Notes under the pieces: model-generated | What the model was told of the DNA's origin: nothing | Seen by the model: the letters and a program-made list of their open reading frames with translations, nothing else | The model's database searches: none | Assembly (NCBI RefSeq): GCF_963678635.1 | Contig: NW_026971192.1 | Coordinates: 1-29,629, forward strand | DNA from: Symsagittifera roscoffensis | Lineage: Eukaryota > Xenacoelomorpha > Acoela > Convolutidae | Direction: 5' to 3' | DNA: 29,629 bases | Shown here: piece after piece, positions 19,459-28,951 of the stretch | Numbering within the stretch: position 1 is the stretch's first letter | How the letters are laid out: every line of letters starts with the position of its first letter | Translations under genes and position numbers: made by a program

Positions 19459-19679
19459 AGTATGGGGACGTTCTTATTTCTAGAGTGGGGGGATACTTTG
19501 GTAGTAGCCTTTAAGCTGTAACGGGTCGTAGTCTCATGTCGCAAGTGAACCGAATTGGCTCCGACCGTTTTGAGGTAGAAAAACAGATAGCGTCCCTGAC
19601 TCTTGAGCCAATGGTTATAGGGCCTATTTTTCTTAAGCCTCATATGTGACCGAAGTAGACGAATGTTACATAAACTCAA
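19459..19679. other. Junction between copy 1 and copy 2, no gene seen
   Basis: I see no recognisable coding sequence on either strand. Either the true end of the copy 1 LTR or the truncated edge of copy 2 lies here. A long minus-strand frame across 19320-19679 extends into the duplicated LTR-like DNA and matches nothing, so it is not called. Confidence 0.5.
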
Positions 19680-19863
19680 TCAAAATCCTCATCCTGAACG
19701 TCGCCTAGTATTACTATTACCGTTTCCAGTTGATCTTTGTTCTGGAACTCCATGATTTTGATCGCTTGGTCCACGGAGGCTGCTCCAAAGGAACAGTGTT
19801 CTGAAAACTCTTAAAGATCTCGTTCAGATCCCTCACCAATCAGATGACGACTCCGAGAAAGAA
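19680..19863 (-). pseudogene. Copy 2: remnant of the SGNH domain
   Basis: On the minus strand HLIGEGSERDL, a stop, then CSFGAAS and LETVIVILGDVQDED align in order with HLIIGDSLLRVL, LSFAGAA and YTVTLMIGTNDVSRGE of copy 1. So blocks I to III are present in decayed form: block I reads GEGS, block II keeps Gly-Ala-Ala, and block III has lost the exact GTND. The part carrying the acid/His block is missing; copy 2 ends near here. Confidence 0.55.
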
Positions 19864-20487
19864 TTGCTTGATTGTTGATGGCAGGGTTCCAGCTCATCAC
19901 GTTCATGCAGGCTCGAGGGTGCCTTCCTGCAAAAAGAAGTTGCGGACCGCAAGAATTTGCCTGATGTCTACCACACGATACCTCCAGATAGTCTCACCAA
20001 GTATCGGGCTCGCTGGCACAATCGGCTGTGATGCTCGCTCTGAGTTGCTTGAAAAACGATTTGTGCGTTCGGGAGGGAAGACCCTGCCCAGTGTTCGTCC
20101 GCTGGTTGTGTTGATCGCCGCCCTGGCCATTTGTTCAAACGATTCTTGGAAAAGGGGACATATATAGGTACCTGATGGGTCAAGTATAGTGTTCCTAGAC
20201 CTCAATGCAGTCTGCGTCGCCTGTGGAAGGGCAACTGGCTCCCTGGAAAAGCACAGGTCCTGTGCTTTCATCCTGGATTGCATGTCTTTGGACCCACCCT
20301 ATTTCTTCCTCACTAGGAGCTCTGGTGACATCCGACACAACTTTACTATGTACAAATCCTCCAGGTGCCTTATTTCCCATCCTGGAAGCTTATCTGTAAC
20401 TCGTCATGTCTCTTCTTCCACTCGTCTGGTTTCTGGGCTTTTGGCTTATTTTTTTTCCAAGTTGGCATGCAACTACTGTCAATCTCT
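19864..20487 (-). pseudogene. Copy 2: decayed C-terminal part of ORF2
   Basis: The interval sits between the conserved ORF2 block and the SGNH remnant, where copy 1 has its coiled coil and disordered region. Short open fragments in all three minus frames (for example 20195-20380 and 19903-20283) show no stretch that I can align with confidence. A helical, charged stretch follows the stop at 20488. It is annotated by position only. Confidence 0.35.
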
Positions 20488-21075
20488 CTACTTCTTGTCC
20501 AAGGCCTCAATTGTTTCTGAAGTCTGGATCTCCATTACGTACGTTTTTACTTTCTTGGATGGAGGAGCTTCTGTTGGGGAATCCGCCGAATAGGATGGCC
20601 CCGGCCCATCACGCGATCTCTTTGCTCCAATAAGAGGCTGCACAGGCAGTTCAGGTAGGGGCATCTCCCCCAACCAGTAATCCCTTTGCTCGCCAAGCCC
20701 TGGCTCACGAGCTAAGTCGTGACCAGAAATTTCTCCTCGTCGCCATCTCATGAGCATAATTCGGCCTCTCTCGGCGGTCTCGGACTCGCAGAATGCCAAT
20801 ATCAAAACTACTTCCATGGGACGGTCCCCACGGCCTTCTGTTCCCACTGCATTGAGGAGCTCGACGGTAAGCATCGTCAGCTACGGATCTTCTTGTGCGC
20901 ATTTACTGTCCTCCAAGTGGTGATACTCCCTGTCTAGAGTCATTCCTAGGCTCGCGAAGATAAAATCCACGATGTCGTTGGTATCGTTAATCTTCTTTCG
21001 TGTCAATCGTTTTCTTTCATTTTCAACTCTTTCGATTGTAGATATCAATGAACAAATGTTTTGATCAATCACGAT
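20488..21075 (-). pseudogene. Copy 2: ORF2 N-terminal conserved block
   Basis: Minus-strand frame from the acceptor-like AG (21077-21076) to 20488, with one in-frame TAG at 20883-20881. The second part has ELLNAVG, MEVVLILAF, then DLAREPGLG and GEMPLPELP, aligning with MLNAILQ, TEAVLMVG, DLARNPGLG and GEFLLPVRP of copy 1. Downstream are a basic segment (PPSKKVKTY) and the start of a helix. Identity is low outside the core, yet the order is the same, so ORF2 is a family gene. Function unknown. Confidence 0.65.
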
Positions 21076-21475
21076 CTAAGCAAATACAAGTCACAATTTA
21101 GAAACATTACGAGCTATTTAATCCCCACAAAAAAACGTCTTTCATTTATTTTAAAAGCATTCAATTGAAATTCTTTTTTTTGTTCTTATTTTAAAAGCTA
21201 GCACCAAGGTGGATTGTCTATCTGCGATCTTGTTAATGTAATATACTTGAACGCAGTCAACTTTCACATCTGGTGTAGTCCAGTCCACAACTACATAATC
21301 ATCACATAATCATAACCACACAAAAACACAGAAAACCAATAGAATACATCAAAACTACTACACAGAAACCTGGCACACCTAAAAATTATCCTAAATCTTA
21401 ATCTTAATGTATAACAAGTAAATCTAATAAAACCAATAAGCACTAAATACAGCTCTAGCATATGCTCAGATAATA
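21076..21475 (-). other. Copy 2: AT-rich spacer between macro module and ORF2
   Basis: There is no frame related to the element. On the minus strand it ends with a T-rich tract and TTGCTTAG (AG at 21077-21076), an acceptor-like site at the same position as in copy 1. Several A/T runs occur; there is no poly-G and no counterpart of the 21-22-bp repeat. The long minus frame reading on from the macro module (to 21291) is low-complexity hydrophobic and is taken as chance. Confidence 0.45.
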
Positions 21476-21986
21476 CATTTTTAGGTAAGTGAACCTCCAT
21501 GTCTGTTTCCGGAAACATTACTTGTACTAGGGCTTATAGCTCTCACAGATGCAATTTTACCCTATTGGAATCATAGACCGGCAAGTAGAGCGAGGTTTTT
21601 CCTCTCTCAACTCGGAAGTCCCTGAACCGAGTCATTTGCAGCACTCAACTCTCGGGATTCACGTGTTGTCTGTCGGTGGTGTCAGTTACCAAGAAACACA
21701 AGTTTTTTCCTGGTAAATACGATGCTACTGTGGGCTGCGCTATCATCTCTCCTATACCAGACCTCTGTTTCAACAAAAATTCGGTATTCTTGTACTCTTT
21801 CTTAGAGTCAGCCGCTAGTGCTGTTTTAAAACTTACATCTGCGGTTATCGCTATAGCGCACGTACGTTCTGTGAGTATGATATCATTGTCTGTGACAATG
21901 ATTATGTTTGAGTAGTGATTCGAGAGATCAAAATATGGTTCGAAAATTCGCTCAAAGAGCGAGATCTTAGCGTTTTTGCCCTCCAT
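21476..21986 (-). pseudogene. Copy 2: macro-domain-like module, near full length
   Basis: Minus strand. The domain begins about 21905 with NIIIVTDNDIILTERTCAIA, then ITADVSFKTALAADSKKEY, a GEMIAQ strand, YLPGKNLCFLVT and, after TGA 21647-21645, MTRFRDFRVERG, YLPVYDSNRVKLH, and MFPETDMEVHL. Two stops (the TGA and a TAA near 21533) break it. The layout matches OARD1/TARG1-class macro domains: an early strand followed by an AxxxDVS-type helix start, GE(M/V) before a strand ending LVT, then helix, LP strand, helix and final strand. It gives the N-terminal half that copy 1 lacks. The catalytic loop residues of active enzymes are not recognisable. Role in the element unknown. Confidence 0.5.
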
Positions 21987-22001
21987 TTCCAGTTCTCCAG
22001 T

Positions 22002-22440
22002 TTACCTTAACGATTTTATTTTTTTGATCATAAGATTTTTGCTGTGAGTGAGTCCAACTTCCACTCTCCGGACAAAATCTCCATCGACATCCCAGTCGAT
22101 CGCCTTGAATCGAGCAGATCGAGATAGGATCGTGAACACGTAAAAGACCATCTGGAGCGACCCAGTTTGACGCAGTGTTGTCGTTATGCTAGTCTGATTT
22201 ACATCCTGAATCGTCAGAAATGTCGCCATGATATCTACAGGTAGATCATGGAGCCATTCGAACACTCGCAAGTTTGCCAACCATTTATCATGCATCTGTT
22301 CCAGCTCAGGTTCGAATTCCACTTCCGGTTCTGAGCGATCGTCGATCCAGACCCACTATCGAAGCCGCTACGTCTTTCAAAACAATCCTGTCTACGACAA
22401 AGTCTATACCATGCGGTTTGTATTTCTTTTTAAACCTTCA
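22002..22440 (-). pseudogene. Copy 2: Pol segment between integrase tail and macro module
   Basis: Minus strand. Acidic VEFEPELEQMHDKW leads into LRVFEWLHDLPVDIMATFLTIQDVNQTSI, open from 22322 to 22002 and traceable upstream to about 22380. No counterpart is visible in copy 1, where the integrase tail runs almost directly into the second half of the macro module. This supports a deletion in copy 1. No domain is recognised. Confidence 0.5.
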
Positions 22441-23371
22441 CATCTTGCCATGGTGAAGGGAAAGTCTGGTTTTACTCTTCTATCAACTTTGGTCTGCTCT
22501 GGGCAGTCCCAGTACTCTTAGGCATATGATAGGGTTTCATCATCAACCTCCACTCGCTCGGTTAACTCCAGGTCAAGTGGCAGATCACAGTCAACTATCA
22601 CTTAATTTCCGTTTTTTTGTCGCGTGTGCCTCTCTCTTTCACCTCGCAGGCCGAGTGCTCAACCAATAAAAAAGCCCACCCTGGTGCACTCCAGTTATTT
22701 GAAACATAACACGCCGATTTTAAGGAAATCTTTGGTTCCTATTGGAGGAACCATTTCCTGGAACACCCAGACATAGTCCCGAGTAGGTTTTTGAATCAGC
22801 GGTCCTCTTGTCAAACCATTTTCTGCCTCACTTGGGCCTGCTGCTTGTTCCTCCTGCAAGGATCATTGAGTTCCTGTTGCCTCTTGATGACATCACGCAC
22901 GTACGTTTAGGGCGCTGTTCTCCTTCATGCGCACTCATGATAGAAGATTGTTAACGGGAGGGCTTTTTCGTGGCCTGTTAACAGCATGGCAATTCCCGTG
23001 GTGAAGTGTTCAGTGCTAAAGTAAGCGCCCATTATTTGGGCCAATTGCGTATCGCAGTCGTCCATGTATCGTGAACAAAAGACCCTCGACATTTAAACTA
23101 GTGTACGACTTTGTCTTTCGATCAGGCCATTCGTTTGTAAATGATAAGTAGTCGAGTGGGTATGTGCTACTTGCGACCTTTTCATTATCTCCTTCGTGGG
23201 ATTTTCCACGAATGATTTACCATTTTCTGACTGGAAAGTGATCGGAAAAATCATTCTGGCCAGGCCAGATATGACTTGACTCCCTGGACAATGTTTCATC
23301 TCCGGATGAACAGTCCGAGCACGGCTCGTATTCCTCCCTCGCATCAGTGAACTGAACCCTTCTTGCCACAC
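22441..23371 (-). pseudogene. Copy 2: integrase, missing zinc finger and first catalytic Asp
   Basis: Minus strand. The core begins with ITFQSENGKSFV, where the second catalytic Asp is Glu, and continues HSTTYHLQTNGLIERQ with the catalytic Glu; the spacing is 35 residues. After a shift near 23100 the reading resumes with SRYMDDCDTQLAQIMGAYFSTEH, TTGIAMLLTGHEKALPLT, then the C-terminal domain in several frames and an EVKERGTRDKK tail corresponding to EVNEKGTREKN of copy 1. The zinc finger and the first Asp are absent because the linker is fused directly to the middle of the core near 23280. Clearly non-functional. Confidence 0.75.
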
Positions 23372-23920
23372 TGGATTTTAATTTAACACAAACCTTTTGA
23401 GCGGTTTCAGTACCGGTTGATTGTTGACTTTCCACATACGAAGTCCTCAAATGGCCAATTTTCTGTGTCGAGTTCACTAGCTGGTTCACTATCGCTCGGC
23501 AATCCAGTTCAACGTCCCGAGTTCGGATGGCTAGCGGTCTCTTCTCCATTCTTTCATGGTCTCCATTCATGCATGATCATGCCTTTCAACCTCTCTTTCA
23601 AGTGGGTCACGGAGTTTTCGCATGACCTCCGGTGCAACGTTTACTGTCTTATTTAATAGGGCTATGCTGTTGATGCCTAGACTGATAAGTTCTTGCTACA
23701 CCAGGTTTGAGCGAACTAGCAAATCCAATGGAACCAGATCACCCTTTGCCAACATGTTTATCCACAGGAAAATTGGGTGTCATGGTATTGGATGCCCAGA
23801 CTTATCAAGTCATCTGTCGAGTGGCAGCTTGTCGTAGGTGTCTTTATCCAGAAAGGAAACGCCATCCCTAATTTCCGCATGGTTAGCTTGATTCTCGTCT
23901 AATCCTTCTAACTGCTAATA
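23280..23920 (-). pseudogene. Copy 2: RNase H-integrase linker
   Basis: Minus strand. After the RNase H end (SLSKKTEFY) the linker reads FLDKDTYDKLPL and LDKSGHPIP, comparable to FMDKEMYDSLPL and LDKSGKP in copy 1. It then continues to VELDCRAIVNQLVNSTQK and an acidic EYEPCSDCSSGDETLS end (open 23570-23217). Several stops are present. It shows that the long linker is a family trait. Confidence 0.65.
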
Positions 23921-24310
23921 GAACTCCGTCTTCTTGCTGAGGCTTTCGGCTTTCGAGTGCTTGTCACGTAATCGGTGCTCCATAATCATGAGATAGCAGT
24001 CCAGACGCATGATCCAGCGACAGATATAGCTTTGTCCCATCGAATAAGTCTTTAGCCAGGCAAGAGCTCAATTGTCTACGCGCAACTTGAATGGATCACT
24101 CCCTAAGTAGGCTCTGTACTTTTCACCAAATTTAATCACTGCGAACATCTCCGCTTTCAGTGAACCATATTTCATTTCAGTGTCCCTTTGGACTTTACTC
24201 CCATAGACTATTGGTTGGAGAGTAGTCCTCCCGTTCTACTCTTGTTCATGGTGAAGTATGCCCGATATCACAATTACTGATGCATCCGTGTCTAGTCAAA
24301 CATCTGTTTT
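23921..24310 (-). pseudogene. Copy 2: RNase H
   Basis: Minus strand. LDTDASVIVISGILHHEQ, then QPIVYGSKV, MKYGSLKAEMF, YRAYLGSDPFKLRVDN, a TGA, ALAWLKTYSMGQSYICRW and SLSKKTEFY. By eye 19 of 86 positions differ from copy 1 between MKYG and TEFY. The last acidic site reads AES where copy 1 has ADS. Two stops interrupt it (one after the HHEQE stretch, one after RVDN). Confidence 0.82.
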
Positions 24311-24990
24311 TTTATGTCGGCATACCGAGGACCGGAGCTTCGCAAATCTCGCGCTTAGTGTTCTCAAATGAGACCTGAACCTCGTCAATCAACACAACAT
24401 CAACGTAACACATTGCGCGGTTCCCATATTTTCAGTCACATTCGTGAGTGCCTGGGTCCATCAATCGTAGAAATGTAGCCATCTTCGCATTGCATAGTCC
24501 AGACGACATTCTTTTCCACTGGAAAAGTCGCGGCTCGCACGCAGCCACGTTTTCTCTCGATCCTGTTTTCTGCCGGGCACTTGCCAGAATGCAGAAACCA
24601 AGTCCAACGTCGTGAAAAATTTTGCGTCTCCCAACTTGGAGAGGCTCTCAACGATGCGGGAAATGGGTATGCGTCCTTTATCGTTACTCCAAATAACAGA
24701 AATCACAACAAAGTCTAAGTTGCCCCCTTTCTTTTTCAGCCATGACTACGCCATAAGCCCACCAGGACATCAACAGTTCAATCATGTAGTATTCCAAAAA
24801 CATCTCAATTCCTTTCCTGCTTGCTTCCGACTTATGTGGGGTCTTTCTCGTAGCTCCCTCCCTATGAGGTACCGAACCCTCTTCTGTCTCTATCTCATGT
24901 TCTACCATATTGCAGCAACTTTTGCCAACCTTATGCTTCAAAAAAACGTTTGCGTTCAGATTTAACACTGCGCTAGGAGAATCTCGTTCC
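24311..24990 (-). pseudogene. Copy 2: reverse transcriptase, thumb deleted, YVDV box
   Basis: Minus strand. CNMVEHEIETEEGSVPHREG and LEYYMIELLMSWWAYGVVMA (open 24968-24684) start the palm. A shifted frame gives SLSKLGDAKFFTTLDLVSAFWQVP (24706-24461), a stretch lost in copy 1. The catalytic box at 24407-24396 reads YVDV, so one of the two invariant Asp is Val. It is joined within a few codons to FENTKREICEAPVLGMPT, meaning most of the thumb is deleted. Copies 1 and 2 therefore died by different lesions. Confidence 0.8.
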
Positions 24991-25445
24991 TTATCACATA
25001 TTTGGCTTATCAGGTGTTCTATCTCAGGTAGGACTGGTATATTTGCTGCTAATTCTGTGTCTGTCGATCTCTCAAGAAAAATTCAAGCATCTGGCCAGCC
25101 CATCGTTTGTCTGTGATTTCATGGAAAACAATTTTTTAAAAGACTTCAATTTTTTGATTATTATCAGCATACAATCTTGGTAAGCATATAATAGACACTC
25201 TTTCTTTCCTCGTTGTATCGTCACCGTTGTTGCCTGTTTGTTAAACAACACACCTACACGGACAGCTTCTTCCTAATATAGCTGAGCTCTTACTGTTTGG
25301 GTTGGGATCTGACACACCTTTCTGTTGTTACTAAGCTCTTTTAACTTCCACATCCTGAACGTCGTTACTTTGGTTTTAACTTAACCTTCCAATTAAATAA
25401 AACTGGAAACTTTACTTGGTTAATCAGGATTTTATTAACGGGTTT
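24991..25445 (-). pseudogene. Copy 2: protease-RT spacer
   Basis: Minus strand. NRKVCQIPTQ, VTIQRGKKE and FSMKSQTNDGLARCLNFS correspond in order to NKEVCLVPNP, ITIQRGRKL and LKSETDDGLSSCSNFP of copy 1 (3094-3441). Several stops and shifts are present. No catalytic motif. Confidence 0.6.
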
Positions 25446-25989
25446 CATTTCATACTTTCTCTCTGGGTCCTTGATCCGTATCACCCCGTCGTTTAGGTCG
25501 GTTGTGACGTCGAAGTTGCGCACGAAGTCTCGTCTTAGGATTAACTGCTAGGGTTCTTCCAGGTTTTTGACAAACAGAAAACTCATCCAGAGACGCCTTG
25601 CTCCTAGTTGTAGCGAGATGATGGGAGTTCTGATTGGCGAGATGATGGGAGTTCTGAGTTCTGTTTTTAGTCGGTATCACATCCAACCTATCGAAGCACA
25701 TGTCATTAAAGGTGCTTATGGGCATGACACTGACCACCGTTCTAGTGTCCAGCAGTCCTTTCACGGAGAGTTGTCTACCCAGCACATCCGATACATGTGC
25801 TTGCAGATCGGCTTCAGAGGCTATGTGGACCGCAGCCTGCTCGAGAATGGTATTGTGTCCAATTCGTCGCATCTTAAGCTCTTCTCGACCGATGTAGTTC
25901 CGGCCTACTTGGTCATTTGCATTTGTCACTTGAGCTTTCGTGTAAATACTTATGCCGTCCACGTTCATCAAAATCGGGTGTGGGGCCAT
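25446..25989 (-). pseudogene. Copy 2: aspartic protease with altered active site
   Basis: Minus strand, open 25989-25450. LMNVDGISIYTKAQ and QVGRNYIGREELK match copy 1, and the active-site motif reads LLDTRTVVSVMP: Gly of DTG is Arg (codons at 25749-25741). Downstream of about 25650 a short duplication (NSHHLA appears twice) and a change of frame end the homology; FSVCQKPGRTLA is the frame-shifted equivalent of the FLVVENLDE region. Confidence 0.75.
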
Positions 25990-26830
25990 AGACCTCTATA
26001 TAATGTCCACCTGTTGTGGGTAGCGCTCTCAGCGTCCTAGAATCCAACTTGTGTTCTTTTTCTCTCAAGTAGTCTGCGTAGGTATCCAGGTGTACCAGCG
26101 TGTTCTCAGAAGGTTCACTCAATTTCTTCACTATTTGATGACCTGCGACCGATATTATTGATATTATTTTTGTCATCTCTCGTGTCATGCCGAAGGTCTT
26201 CCCTAAGATGACATTCGAGTTTAGGCCCCATTTTTTGGGTTCCTCGTTGTCCTCTTCTTTCGCTGTCTTCTCTAGGATGTCAAGTTTCTTGCGCAGCTCT
26301 GTGCTTTCCAGTTCAGACCTCCTCCATTGTTCAGTTTCTTTCGTGGCCAACTCTTGCTGAACGGTGTGCAGTGCGGTCCGAGCCATTAGGCCATAATCTA
26401 CTTTGAGCGCACTTGCTGACTCAGCCTCAAGGCTCGAGGCAATCGGGTCATCAGGCAAGGTCTTCACTTGTTTAGTCGTGAATACACCTTGTGTCACTTC
26501 TTTCTTCCGCGACTCAGTTTCGTTCATTATGCGTGCTCGACTAGCCTTGACTACTGAAAGCGGCTCTTCATGGCGGGCTTGGTTCGCGTCCGCCACTGCA
26601 TCCCAAAACTGAGTGCAGTCCGATTTGAAATGTCCTTCCAGATTCCAAAAGAAGCACTTAGGTCCACAATTCATTTTGAGCCCTCTCACATATTCTCCGT
26701 GGTCCTTGTCGGTTCCAACAACATCGCCAAGAAAGTAACCATCGCTTTCATGTTTTGTTTATGAGTGGAACAGGCTGACACGTGATGGTCCAGCGAACCA
26801 TAGTTAGCGCATCACTTCCTTTTTTTCCAT
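25990..26830 (-). pseudogene. Copy 2: Gag C-terminus (nucleocapsid and coiled tail)
   Basis: Minus strand. The first knuckle near 26800 has Tyr for its second Cys. The second, CFFWNLEGHFKSDC, has Trp for its second Cys, so both metal sites are damaged. Next come FWDAVADANQARH, an Ala/Glu-rich coiled tail and the conserved GKTFGMTREMTKIISIISVAGHQIVKKLSE ending RALPTTGG (compare GKPFGITKIG and RALLTRGG of copy 1). The stretch that carries the Gag stop codon in copy 1 is missing here, and protease follows in another frame. Confidence 0.75.
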
Positions 26831-27870
26831 GTCGTCATGATGTTTGTACCAATCAGAACTTGTGCAGTTGTTCATTCCGCAGTAGTTGCCGTAGTTGTTA
26901 TGGCTATTTTGAGCTCTTGGTTTTATGAGCAGATATTCACGTGATTTCATGCGCAAATCATTGCTTGTCGGCACGGAGTCCGCTGACATGGTAAAGTGTG
27001 TAGCCAGCATGATTTTCAGTTCATCACTCTTTACTCGATCCATGAACTTCGAGGCTCAGGCCAATTTCCGTTCCGAGATCCTCTCGTCGGGATTACTTCT
27101 CCTTCTCAGCAGTTCGAGGTCATTCAAAAACTTGTCTATGGACTCATCATCTTTTTGACGCCTCTTCTCAAACTCCACCATAGCCTGGTGCGCCTGTACG
27201 CCCGCGCCGAAACGATCCAGTAAGATGTCGAAGATTTTGTGAGCACTGTCTTGTTCATTTGTCCTTTTCACCATCACGCAGCTTAGGGCCGTGTCCTGTA
27301 AGTTACTCGTCAGTGCGCTACCTTCCTGTTTCTTGGAGAGGTTCTCTTCCTCAAAATGCATTTTCATCACCTCTATTCAGCCATCTGACTCGCTCTTGTA
27401 CGATTTCGATTTCTTGTGTGTCCTTCGTGACCTCTCTTCTCTCTCAGTAGAATTCGAGAGTTTAGTTTAAAAAACGTCTCAAGAGACCTGTTTAATGGCT
27501 CAAATTTAACGCGTGTATCGTTGTGTCATGCGAGACGGTGGTCAAATGTGGTTCTGATCTGACATTCAGCCCTGTGGACAAACGTGCCCTCGATATGGCA
27601 TCCGCTTCTGAAGTGATTGGATTCGTCCAACCTGCCCTAGACTGGGCTGCCCTAGGTCTCTCCCTATGGTGATGCTCAAAACGTTCTTGATCTCGGTTGA
27701 ACGTCCGCATGATTGTGGTTTCCGGATCCGTCGGTCGCCTGACGCGAATCCTCCATTGGACCTGAAAGATTCTCTCGGTTGCTGCCTCTCAAGATTTCAT
27801 CAAGCTTGTGCTCTAATCTCTTCTCCAAGCTAGTCATCGTATCAGCATAGGTGTTGTCATGATCGTTCAT
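26804..27870 (-). pseudogene. Copy 2: Gag capsid-like region and coiled coil
   Basis: Minus strand. From 27870, MTSLEKRLEHKLDEILRGS corresponds to the coiled segment LGSLETRMDTM...AKLDAILRNS of copy 1. After a poor region (27492-27700), KKSKSYKSESDG and VMKMHFEEENL (27440-27340) enter the capsid-like domain, where FEKRRQKDDESIDKFLNDLE is nearly identical to copy 1. VKSDELKIMLATHFTMSADS (27043-26804) closes it. Stops and at least two shifts are present. Confidence 0.75.
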
Positions 27871-28951
27871 AATTGCTCGATTTCTCTTGTCATCCTACTG
27901 ACTCTCTCTTCTGACTCCTTGGTTGCTAGATCCATGCTCTCCGCAAGGCACTGATCGTTGTTTGGAATCAATTGGGCCTGATCGCTTCTGGCTTGCAAAT
28001 TTCTGTCTGCAAGCTCATCTCGTAACATTTGATGGCCCTGTTGAGCCCTTTCTTCCACTCCGTCGATCCTTTCCGTCATATCCTGTTGCAGTTCTTCAAG
28101 GCTTGTCATTACGCTTGCAAACATTCCACTCACATCACTGGTCGTTCCAAACACTGGGGTAAGACCTAGACCTAGAGACGATGACGTCAATTGAGGTTGC
28201 AGCCTGGTGCTCGAAGATGCGCCACCCTTCTGTGTGCCCATAGAAATCATCTGCCTATCGAATGTCGAGGATGTTCCCATCGTTATCCGCTCTGACATCG
28301 CTCTTGATGGAGAATGGAACATCGCTTTCTTAATCTTCTCCTGTCTCGGGCTAGGTGTGAAGTCCGTGTCCGAGTGCGTCAGTGCCGGGTGATCAATAAT
28401 AGAAGCATCATTTTGGAGCTATGTCATGCCCTCATTGTACAATGTCTTGAAACTATTTCTTGCTCTTGAACTTGGTTGCTCCTCCCTGGGACTTACGCTC
28501 GACATCATCGGATTCTTGCCCTTCTTGACTAGAGAGGATTGTTCCTTTTCCCGACTATTGCTCTTGGTCTCCGATTTGGACGTCCCTTGAACAACCGTTC
28601 CTCTCCTGTTTTGGCATCGGATCGCTCCGAGGTCCTCTGGGTTTTCTCGATCCCTTCCCGTTCAAAGTCGCCGCCGTGCTCTTCCAGGTCATCATGATGG
28701 TCACGGTCGGGTCGGATTAGCGTTAGCTTCCCTTCCTCGAAGGTATCGGTTGATGTCAAGATCGCAAACCCGGCCTCAGCATTTCGCACGTCATCACCAT
28801 TTTGATTTTTGTCATTTCTTAAATTCATTCCGCTCACTAAAAGATCACTATGAACCTCACTCTTTGCTCCACATGAAAAAACGTCAGAGATGCTGCTAAT
28901 CGAAGATTGGCTACGACGCGACTTAAAACTCCGCGTATTCCCCGTGCTCAT
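27867..28951 (-). pseudogene. Copy 2: Gag N-terminal extension
   Basis: Minus strand, from ATG 28951. A Ser/Arg-rich start and an acidic, polar, probably disordered region run to 28529. A broken part follows, then 28322-27867 with a coiled coil (MTSLEELQQDMTERIDGVEERAQQ) ending REIEQL, which overlaps the next frame at 27870. Nothing like this lies upstream of the matching point in copy 1. It is taken as Gag because it leads into the Gag coiled coil in the same direction; an independent small ORF is possible. Confidence 0.5.

Noticed and set aside
19320-19679. Minus-strand ORF of 119 codons
   Set aside because: It runs into the duplicated LTR-like DNA, is not open in unit A at the matching place and resembles nothing.
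20189-20593. Plus-strand ORF of 134 codons within copy 2
   Set aside because: Antisense to decayed ORF2; composition of a shadow frame.
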